Origin: Mailhella sp.
Lineage (GTDB): Bacteria > Desulfobacterota > Desulfovibrionia > Desulfovibrionales > Desulfovibrionaceae
Reading direction: 5' to 3'
Assembly: GCA_017940105.1 (NCBI GenBank)
Contig: JAGAZG010000105.1
Location: 1 to 11,639, forward strand
DNA length: 11,639 nucleotides
Under the pieces are notes generated by a model. That model made no database searches, was not told the DNA's origin, and saw only the letters and a list, made by a program, of their open reading frames with translations. A program made the translations under genes and the position numbers. Of this stretch, positions 5,995 through 11,639 are shown piece by piece (within the stretch, counting starts at the first letter, position 1; each line of letters opens with the position of its first letter).

Positions 5995-6588
5995 TCATGA
6001 GGGTGTTTCAGAAAGATTGCTGCGCCAGTCACGGTAAAAGACATAAAAATAATTGGCGCCGGAAAAAATGGTGAGAAGGAGCGCGACATACAAAAAAATG
6101 CTGCCCAGTAGATGAAAGGGAATGCCCAGCAGGGGAAAGTGGATGAGCAGCGGCACCAGCGCCACGATCTGCATGACGGTTTTCCACTTGCCGTACCAGT
6201 CTGCCGCAATGACAATGCCCTTGTCTGCCGCGACGGCACGAAGACCCGTGACGGCAAGTTCGCGCATGATGACGATGATGACTACCCAGGCGGGCACCCA
6301 GCGCAGCCCCACCATTTCGATGAGTATGGAGCAGATAAGCAGCTTATCTGCCAGCGGGTCGAGAAATTTGCCGAAATTGGTCACCTGCTTTTCCCGGCGG
6401 GCGATGTATCCGTCAAGAAAGTCAGTGATGGCCGCGGCAAGAAAAAGAAACATGGCTGCCCAGCATGTCCAGACGCTGGGAAAATGAATAAGGGCGAGTA
6501 TGGGCAGCACTGCGCCAATGCGCATGAGCGTGATGCGGTTTGCCCAGCCCATGTTTTTAAAAAAACTTGTAAGTTCCGAAAGGAACAT
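5995..6588 (-). CDS. pgsA: CDP-diacylglycerol-glycerol-3-phosphate 3-phosphatidyltransferase PgsA
   Basis: A 197-residue integral membrane enzyme that joins CDP-diacylglycerol and glycerol 3-phosphate to make phosphatidylglycerophosphate, the committed step to phosphatidylglycerol and cardiolipin. The CDP-alcohol phosphotransferase signature is complete: Asp59, Gly60, Ala63, Arg64, Gly73, Asp77 and Asp81, in DFLDGYIARR and FGKFLDPLADK. Hydrophobic segments lie at about 22-57, 82-112, 137-153 and 158-180, as in the family. MRELAVTGLRAVAADKG (108-124) is the usual PgsA loop that separates it from PssA and other CDP-alcohol transferases. The ATG at 6588 has GGAG 7 bases upstream. The open frame extends further upstream, but that part lacks family character. 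It heads the minus-strand cluster. Confidence 0.96.
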   Translation of the reverse strand: MFLSELTSFFKNMGWANRITLMRIGAVLPILALIHFPSVWTCWAAMFLFLAAAITDFLDGYIARREKQVTNFGKFLDPLADKLLICSILIEMVGLRWVPAWVVIIVIMRELAVTGLRAVAADKGIVIAADWYGKWKTVMQIVALVPLLIHFPLLGIPFHLLGSIFLYVALLLTIFSGANYFYVFYRDWRSNLSETPS

Positions 6589-6615
6589 GCCTTTTCTCCA
6601 ACCATAAAACGTTGA

Positions 6616-6643
6616 CTTGCATCCTGTAGCATATTTTTGCAAG
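6616..6643 (-). repeat. Inverted repeat in the pgsA leader
   Basis: CTTGCA (6616-6621) and TGCAAG (6638-6643) are exact 6-base inverted arms 16 bases apart. An overlapping alternative pairing, CATCC (6620-6624) with GGATG (6643-6647), excludes the first. It lies 28-55 bases upstream of the pgsA ATG. A TATGCT -10-like hexamer falls inside the loop. Short arms make this tentative. Confidence 0.3.
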
Positions 6644-6735
6644 GATGGGCAAGAAGGAAAGCAGGGTTCGGAAGGCCGAAAACGCTTCTCCATGCCGATT
6701 TGCCGGGCCGCGCGTTTAAACCTGGCGCATAAATC

Positions 6736-6763
6736 TTGACTTGTCTGTGCAGAATGAGAAAAT
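6736..6763 (+). promoter_or_regulatory. Probable promoter of the M23 peptidase gene
   Basis: TTGACT (6736-6741) and GAAAAT (6758-6763) are 16 bases apart, matching 5 and 4 of 6 consensus positions. The predicted start near 6770 gives a leader of about 57 bases. It is the only reasonable plus-strand pair I found in the divergent region. Confidence 0.5.
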
Positions 6764-6766
6764 ATT

Positions 6767-6778
6767 TGCCGTACGGCA
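6767..6778. promoter_or_regulatory. Perfect 12-bp palindrome at the predicted peptidase transcription start
   Basis: TGCCGTACGGCA is its own reverse complement and straddles the start predicted from the box at 6758-6763. It is followed by ATT... and nine A residues on the plus strand, so it is not a plus-strand terminator. On the minus strand it is followed by AAATATT, which has no proper T-run. An operator is the simplest reading. Confidence 0.42.
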
Positions 6779-6826
6779 TTAAAAAAAAACAGCATCCGGG
6801 CGCTGCCCTGCTTCTTAGGATATACC

Positions 6827-8188
6827 ATGTTTAAAAAACGTTCTGTATACAGGTCTGAAAGGCGTTCTTCGTCTGGCGTTTCAGCCGCCGCCCTGCTTGT
6901 ATTCCTGGGCGCTGTTGCTGCAGGCGTATGGTTTCTCATGCGCGACCTCAGCGGACCGTCTGTGACGATGGATCCGCCCCATTCTGGCCGCATGGGCATT
7001 GCGCAGAGCGTCAGGCTCAGCATGGACGACAAGTCCGGCGTTCAGTCTGTCGCCGTTACCGTGAGGCGCGGCGCCCAGTCCATGATCGTGCTTAAAGAAA
7101 AGTATGCGGAGCTCGAAAAGCACCGCGAGGCTGTCTTCAGTCTAAAAGACACGCAGCTGCCTGAAGGCAGCTTTGAACTTGAAATCAAGGCGCAGGATGG
7201 CTCGTTCGCCGGATTCGGCTTTGGCAATTCCACAACGCTGCGCCTTCCGGTGATTCTGGATGCGCAGCCTCCCCGCATAGCCGTGAAAACCATGCCGCCC
7301 TCCATAAGGAGGGGCGGGGCTGCCCTGATCGTGTACACGGTTTCTGAAGATGTCGACCGCACTGGCGTGCGCCTCGGGCAAAGCTTTTTCCATGCGTTCA
7401 GGCAGCCCAACGGAAGCTATGCCTGCCTTTTTCCCTTCCCCATAACATACAAGACGTCGGAGTTCTTTCCTGAAGTGTTGGCAAGGGATCTGGCCGGCAA
7501 CGTGACATCCAGCCGCCTTCCCGTGCGTGCGGTGAACCGCACGTTCCGCTCTGACACGCTGAAGATTCCGGAGTCGTTCCTTAATTTCAAGGCCGCGGAG
7601 CTTGCGCAGATATGCCCGGAGAAAAGCACTTCGCTGGAGCAGTATCTCTGCGCAAACAGCAAGGAAAGGGCGATTGACGATGCAAAGCTGATTGAAATCG
7701 GTTCAGACCCGGCCAGAACGTCGCCTTCATTCCTGTGGACCGGGCGTTTCTTGCAGCTGCCGAAGTCTGCCGTGAAGGCCCGCTACGGCGATTTTCGTTC
7801 CTATGTGGATGACAACAGGCAGAAAATCGACGAACAGACGCACATGGGGCTTGACCTGGCTTCGGTCGCCCGGGCAGAAGTGCCTGCCGCGCAGCATGGG
7901 CGCGTTATCTGGACAGGCTACCTGGGCATTCATGGCAATATGGTGCTCGTTGATCATGGCATGGGCCTGGCAACGCAGTATTCCCACCTCAGCGAATACA
8001 GTGTTCAGGTCGGGGACGAAGTGCAGCCTGGGCAGATCATAGGGCGCACGGGCACGACCGGCCTGGCAGGCGGCGACCATCTTCATTTTGGCGTGCTGAT
8101 AGGCGGAATCCCGGTCGAGCCTCTTGAATGGCTGGATCCGAAATGGCTGAAAAACAACATTACTGACCGCCTCAATACGCCCCTGTAG
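6827..8188 (+). CDS. Membrane-anchored M23 (LytM-type) metallopeptidase
   Basis: A 453-residue protein predicted to be anchored by one N-terminal transmembrane helix (about 18-38, after a basic MFKKRSVYRSERRS end) with its bulk in the periplasm. Residues 45-145 and 146-240 look like two beta-rich Ig-like domains; the second contains ARDLAGN, typical of such folds. After a helical linker (about 250-300) comes the M23 domain, which usually cleaves peptide cross-links of peptidoglycan. The zinc set is present: His339 and Asp343 in THMGLDLA, and His420 in DHLHFG, with catalytic His418; YSHL at 385-388 carries the further conserved His387. The enzyme is therefore expected to be active, not a degenerate activator of the EnvC/NlpD kind. 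AGGA at 6817-6820 lies 6 bases before the ATG. It is divergent from pgsA and ftsB, and its substrate bond cannot be read from sequence. Confidence 0.92.
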   Translation: MFKKRSVYRSERRSSSGVSAAALLVFLGAVAAGVWFLMRDLSGPSVTMDPPHSGRMGIAQSVRLSMDDKSGVQSVAVTVRRGAQSMIVLKEKYAELEKHREAVFSLKDTQLPEGSFELEIKAQDGSFAGFGFGNSTTLRLPVILDAQPPRIAVKTMPPSIRRGGAALIVYTVSEDVDRTGVRLGQSFFHAFRQPNGSYACLFPFPITYKTSEFFPEVLARDLAGNVTSSRLPVRAVNRTFRSDTLKIPESFLNFKAAELAQICPEKSTSLEQYLCANSKERAIDDAKLIEIGSDPARTSPSFLWTGRFLQLPKSAVKARYGDFRSYVDDNRQKIDEQTHMGLDLASVARAEVPAAQHGRVIWTGYLGIHGNMVLVDHGMGLATQYSHLSEYSVQVGDEVQPGQIIGRTGTTGLAGGDHLHFGVLIGGIPVEPLEWLDPKWLKNNITDRLNTPL

Positions 8189-8207
8189 GTTTTTGCCCGT
8201 CCAAAAC

Positions 8208-8236
8208 TTGCAACCTGCGCCAATGCAGGATATTTT
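8208..8236 (+). promoter_or_regulatory. Possible promoter (or weak terminator) before the flavin/Fe-S gene
   Basis: TTGCAA (8208-8213) and TATTTT (8231-8236) lie 17 bases apart, each 4 of 6 to consensus. The same spacer holds CCTGC (8214-8218) and GCAGG (8226-8230), a 5-bp inverted repeat followed by ATATTTT that could instead be a weak terminator of the peptidase gene. Both readings are open. Confidence 0.35.
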
Positions 8237-8261
8237 GCCTCCTTCGTTCGCCGCTTTGTCT

Positions 8262-8296
8262 TGCCAGCCTGCAGGAATTCTGCAGGATGACTGGCA
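8262..8296 (+). other. Strong bulged hairpin in the leader of the flavin/Fe-S gene
   Basis: TGCCAG (8262-8267) and CTGGCA (8291-8296) enclose CCTGCAG (8268-8274), a GAATT loop, and CTGCAGG (8280-8286). Thirteen base pairs form, with one ATGA bulge on the 3' side. No T-run follows on either strand, so it is not an ordinary terminator. It ends 45 bases before the ATG at 8342. If the promoter at 8208-8236 is real, the hairpin is in the 5' leader. Confidence 0.6.
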
Positions 8297-8341
8297 TCCA
8301 GGCAGATTCAGAGGTTAAAAATCCAGGCTTAGGAGAAGCAT

Positions 8342-11300
8342 ATGCCCCACAAGGGTCCGCACATATCCATTTCTGCAGAGTACGTCGTCAACAGGATACT
8401 GCGCATCAATCTCGAAGATTTCGAGCGCTGGCCTGAAAGCGTGCGCCAGCTTGCCAAAGAACTGGCCGAAGAGCTTTTTCTCGTGGCCTACAATCCCTTT
8501 GTGCCCGTTCAGCAGGTGCGTAAAAGCGTGGATGAGCGCTACCGCTCAGAGGCGCAGTCCCTTGCGCATCAGTATGCCACGGCCATAAGCGAAGGCATCA
8601 CCATGTTCTGGAGCGCCTACGAAGCGGAACAGGAATTCTGCAAGATGCTTATCGAGAGGATCGCGGCCATCATGCCGCGCCGCTGCATCATGCGGCGCAG
8701 GGGCGCGCTTGTGGCTGCGGCCACAGACTCCACGGACCTGCGCATGGAGCTGCCCCTGCTGGTCGTCGAGCCTGAGACTCCTGAGCAGATCAGTTCGCTT
8801 GTCAGGCTTGCGAACGAGCTCAAGTTTGCCATCATACCCAGGGGGGGCGCTTCCGGCGCCACGGGCGGAGCAGTGCCGGCGCGCAAGCGCACCGTTGTCG
8901 TGAGCACGACGAAGCTTACGGCAAAGTCCGTCAACGTAAATGCCAAGACCATGACATGCCAGGCTGGCGTGATCACGCAGGACGCCATAGATTTTGCCGC
9001 TTCCAAGGGCCTTTTGTTCACGGTTGACCCGGCTTCAAAGACGGCCTCGACCATAGGCGGAAACGTCGCAGAAAATTCTGGCGGCCCGTTTTGCTTTGAA
9101 TACGGCACGACGATCGACAACCTGCTTTCATGGAGCATGGTGACGCCAACGGGCGAGCTGATCCGCATCGAAAGGGTCAATCATCCCGGGCACAAGATCA
9201 TGCCCGATGAAACGGCAGAATTTGACGTCAAGGATCTTTCCGGCGGGCTGCGCAGCATCGTGCGGCTCAAAGGCGAGGATGTGCGCCGACACGGACTGGG
9301 CAAGGACGTGACCAACAAGCTGCTTGGCGGTTTGCCCGGCATGCAGAAGGAAGGCATTGACGGCATCATCACCGAAGCTACCTTTACGCTGCACAGCAAG
9401 CCCCGCTTTTCAAGGGTCATGGTGCTTGAATTTTACGGCAAGTCCATGGTGCCGGCCGCTGAGCTTGTGCGCAAGGTCGTGGCCCTGCGCGACAGCATGC
9501 GCAGCCAGGGCAGCTTTGTCAGGGTTTCGGCTCTTGAAGAATTCAACTCCAAGTATGTCCAGGCCATAGGATACCAGCGCAAATCCGACAGGCATGACAG
9601 CGACCCGATTTCTGTCATCATCGTGCAGGTGGACGGCAATAACGCCGATGTGCTGGACGATACCGTGCAGGCTATTTATGCCCTTGCCGGGGAAGATTCC
9701 CCGTATGTGTACGCTGCCATTGCCAAAGACGAAAAGCAGGCCGCCCTGTTCTGGGAAGACAGGCACCGGCTGTCTGCCATAGCCAGGCGCACTTCTGGAT
9801 TCAAGATGAATGAAGACGTCGTGCTGCCCATGGACCGCATACCTGAATTTGCCCACTATCTTGAAGGGCTCAACGTCGTCACCGCTGCGCGCGCCTATCA
9901 CTATGCGCTTCAGGAGCTTTCGCGGCTTCCGGGTTTTCCGCCCGACGACGGCGAATTCAACGCTGAATTCGCCAGGACCGCGCATATTGCCGGCAACGAC
10001 GGCTCTTCAGTGGAGGAAGGCCTTGTTGACGAAGCCCTGGCAGAGCACGCTGCAGAATGGCTGCTTAAGCAGAAAGAGCGCTTTCCGCGCCTTGCCTCGC
10101 GCATCGAAGGCATTGTCGCCTACATGAAAAGCAGCCGCATCGTCGTTGCAAGCCACATGCATGCGGGCGACGGCAACTGCCATGTGAACATTCCCGTCAA
10201 TTCCAATGACCTGCGCATGATGGACGCCGCAGAAGAAACCGCCAGGCAGGTCATGGCCAAAACCCAGGAACTCGGCGGCGTCGTTTCGGGCGAGCACGGC
10301 ATAGGCATTACCAAGATTGCCTTTATGGACCGGCGTGAAATGGACGATTTAAGAGAGTTTAAAATGCGCGTTGACCCAAGCGACCTGCTTAATCCAGGCA
10401 AGCTGGTCACGCCTATCCTGCCTGTTCGTCCGTTTACCTTTTCGTTCAACAGGCTGATCGAGGACATCAGCCAGTCCGGCCTGCCGGACAAGGAGCGCCT
10501 GACCAGCCTGCTGGCGCAGGTGCAGACGTGCACCCGCTGCGGCAAATGCAAGACCGTCTGCCCCATGGTTTACCCTGAGCATTCGTTCCAGTACAACCCG
10601 CGCAACAAGAACATCATTCTCGGCGCGCTGACAGAAGCCATATATTATTCGCAGGTGGCCACGGGCAGGCCGGATCCGGAGCTTCTTGAAGAGCTGCGCC
10701 ACCTTGTGGAGCACTGCACAGGCTGCGGACGATGCGCTTCTGTATGTCCTGTAAAGATAGAATCGCCTGAAGTGGCGCTCAGTTCGCTGGCCTATGTCAA
10801 GCGGGAAGGAGCGGGGGGGCATCCCATAAAATCCAGGGTCCTTGACTACCTCAGCGTCAAGCCGGAGCAGAGGGTTCCTTCGTTCGCCAGGATGGCGGCC
10901 ATCGGCCAGAACGTCATGAACCAGTTCATACCCCTTGTGCCTGCCATGTGGCGGCGCAGGGCAGAAAGCCCGCTTTTTTCAGGCAAGGGGCCTGCCCTTG
11001 GCATGGTCAACATGTATGAGAGCCTGCATCTTGGCAGGGATGTGCCTGCGCATCTGTTCCTGCCGCTTGCGGCGGAAGGGCAGATTCAGGATGCACTTGC
11101 AGAAAGGGTCCCTGCGGTGCTGTATTTTCCTGGCTGCGGCGGAGGGCTTTTTTACCGGCGCATAGCCCTGGCTTCCCTTGCGCTGCTACTGCATTCCGGC
11201 ACGGCGGTTGTCATTCCCGGCCAGCACCTGTGCTGCGGGTATCCGCTGCTCGCCGCCGGAGACGCCGCGCATTACGAAGCCAATCTCCAGCATAACCGAC

Positions 11301-11639
11301 AGGCTCTGGCAGCCGCCCTTCAGGCGGCGGGAGAAGCCGGTTTCGACGTCAGCATGCTTGTGACGGCCTGCGGTTCGTGCCGGGAATCCCTTATGCGGCA
11401 TGGATTGACAGGCCTTGACGGACAGGTGCTCAGCCATCACGACATCGTTCAGTACCTTGTGGAGAAGCTGCCGCTTGAGCAGTCGCTCAGCGATGAACGG
11501 ATTATTTTTCATGCGTCCTGCCATCCGTCCTGGTCAGGCGTCAAGGCCACCAAGGATGGCGGCAAGACGGCCCGCGCGCTTGAACGGCTGACAGGCTCTT
11601 CCATCATGATCAACACCGGCTGCTGCGGCGAGTCCGGAG
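8342..11639 (+). CDS. Fused FAD/Fe-S oxidoreductase, GlcD-GlcF type (probable D-lactate or 2-hydroxyacid dehydrogenase), 3' end beyond window
   Basis: The frame is open for 1099 codons and leaves the right edge. Domains in order: an N-terminal extension of unknown role (1 to about 125); a VAO-type FAD-binding domain with PRGGASGATGG (166-176) and IGGNVAENSGG (238-248); a FAD-oxidase C-terminal domain with HMHAGDGNCH (605-614), GEHGIG (650-655) and a DPSDLLNPGKL end; two [4Fe-4S] motifs, CTRCGKCKTVCP (Cys730, 733, 736, 740) and CTGCGRCASVCP (Cys792, 795, 798, 802); and two cysteine-rich CCG modules (Cys932, Cys964-965, Cys1010, Cys1013; then Cys1060, Cys1094-1095). The family oxidises D-lactate, glycolate or related 2-hydroxy acids at FAD and passes electrons through Fe-S clusters to a membrane or heterodisulfide-type acceptor. 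Here both halves are one chain. AGGAG (8331-8335) is 6 bases before the ATG. No lactate permease or L-lactate (Lut) gene is nearby, so the substrate is inferred only from the family. Confidence 0.9.
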   Translation, partial: MPHKGPHISISAEYVVNRILRINLEDFERWPESVRQLAKELAEELFLVAYNPFVPVQQVRKSVDERYRSEAQSLAHQYATAISEGITMFWSAYEAEQEFCKMLIERIAAIMPRRCIMRRRGALVAAATDSTDLRMELPLLVVEPETPEQISSLVRLANELKFAIIPRGGASGATGGAVPARKRTVVVSTTKLTAKSVNVNAKTMTCQAGVITQDAIDFAASKGLLFTVDPASKTASTIGGNVAENSGGPFCFEYGTTIDNLLSWSMVTPTGELIRIERVNHPGHKIMPDETAEFDVKDLSGGLRSIVRLKGEDVRRHGLGKDVTNKLLGGLPGMQKEGIDGIITEATFTLHSKPRFSRVMVLEFYGKSMVPAAELVRKVVALRDSMRSQGSFVRVSALEEFNSKYVQAIGYQRKSDRHDSDPISVIIVQVDGNNADVLDDTVQAIYALAGEDSPYVYAAIAKDEKQAALFWEDRHRLSAIARRTSGFKMNEDVVLPMDRIPEFAHYLEGLNVVTAARAYHYALQELSRLPGFPPDDGEFNAEFARTAHIAGNDGSSVEEGLVDEALAEHAAEWLLKQKERFPRLASRIEGIVAYMKSSRIVVASHMHAGDGNCHVNIPVNSNDLRMMDAAEETARQVMAKTQELGGVVSGEHGIGITKIAFMDRREMDDLREFKMRVDPSDLLNPGKLVTPILPVRPFTFSFNRLIEDISQSGLPDKERLTSLLAQVQTCTRCGKCKTVCPMVYPEHSFQYNPRNKNIILGALTEAIYYSQVATGRPDPELLEELRHLVEHCTGCGRCASVCPVKIESPEVALSSLAYVKREGAGGHPIKSRVLDYLSVKPEQRVPSFARMAAIGQNVMNQFIPLVPAMWRRRAESPLFSGKGPALGMVNMYESLHLGRDVPAHLFLPLAAEGQIQDALAERVPAVLYFPGCGGGLFYRRIALASLALLLHSGTAVVIPGQHLCCGYPLLAAGDAAHYEANLQHNRQALAAALQAAGEAGFDVSMLVTACGSCRESLMRHGLTGLDGQVLSHHDIVQYLVEKLPLEQSLSDERIIFHASCHPSWSGVKATKDGGKTARALERLTGSSIMINTGCCGESG

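Larger units (their letters stand above)
6589..6826. other. Divergent intergenic region between pgsA and the M23 peptidase gene
   Basis: This 238-base stretch separates two genes transcribed away from each other. It holds the candidate plus-strand promoter (6736-6763), a dyad (6767-6778), a run of nine A (6781-6789) and the ribosome site AGGA (6817-6820) for the peptidase. On the pgsA side is an inverted repeat (6616-6643) and a TATGCT -10-like hexamer (minus, 6633-6628), but no acceptable -35 box. I see no small gene in it. Confidence 0.7.

Noticed and set aside
6589..7032. Upstream extension of the pgsA frame by 148 codons
   Set aside because: It runs into the divergent peptidase gene and lacks family similarity, and the ATG at 6588 has a good ribosome site and gives the normal PgsA length.
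9410..9985. Minus-strand open frames inside the flavin/Fe-S gene (also 8617-9180 and 10349-10822)
   Set aside because: All lie antisense to a continuous, motif-rich coding frame and are products of GC-biased third positions.
11135..11382. CCG cysteine module spacing that looked longer than the textbook pattern
   Set aside because: The gap of 44 residues between Cys965 and Cys1010 seems normal for GlcF-like members as I recall them, so I do not treat it as unusual.
1..11639. Mobile elements, CRISPR arrays, defence or toxin-antitoxin genes
   Set aside because: No transposase, integrase, spaced direct repeats, or small gene pairs were seen, and every long frame is explained by the listed genes.

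Overview
The window reads as a housekeeping stretch of a delta-proteobacterial, Desulfovibrio-like genome (Desulfovibrionaceae is the best guess; no species can be named). The clearest pointer is the large gene at the right end, a single chain that fuses a GlcD-type flavin oxidase to a GlcF-type iron-sulfur and cysteine-rich module, an architecture I associate with sulfate reducers. Moderately GC-rich codon use and the gene mix fit. Codon use looks uniform. I see no tRNA, rRNA, IS element, integrase, CRISPR array or phage gene.

Layout. Positions 1-6588 are all on the minus strand. In transcription order (right to left) they are: pgsA (phosphatidylglycerophosphate synthase), an ftsB/divIC-type septum protein, a cytoplasmic TPR protein, a lipoprotein with a possible Cache-like sensor fold, fbp (class I fructose-1,6-bisphosphatase), a rho-independent terminator, tsaD (tRNA t6A synthesis), and then a separate unit trxA-trxB-bamD that leaves the window at its left edge. 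The trx unit has a promoter that matches the sigma-70 consensus exactly (TTGACA, 17 bp, TATAAT), with a short dyad at the predicted transcription start. trxA, trxB and bamD overlap one another by 1 and 8 bases.

Positions 6589-6826 are a divergent intergenic region. To its right, on the plus strand, are a membrane-anchored M23 (LytM-type) peptidase with two probable beta-rich domains, and then, after a 153-base gap holding a strong bulged hairpin, the FAD/Fe-S oxidoreductase, which is open at the right edge (1099 codons seen).

How the genes fit together. Phospholipid synthesis, the septal protein, the M23 peptidase, the lipoprotein and BamD form an envelope and division theme around pgsA. Thioredoxin and its reductase form a complete NADPH-dependent thiol-reducing pair. 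The flavin/Fe-S enzyme probably oxidises D-lactate or a similar 2-hydroxy acid and passes electrons to an unknown acceptor; Fbp serves gluconeogenesis.

I did not find a wholly new system. The items most worth a second look are regulatory (dyads at two predicted starts, a terminator immediately in front of tsaD, two leader hairpins) and three protein regions of unassigned function: the Cache-like lipoprotein, the TPR protein with a disordered linker, and the N-terminal extension of about 125 residues on the flavin enzyme.
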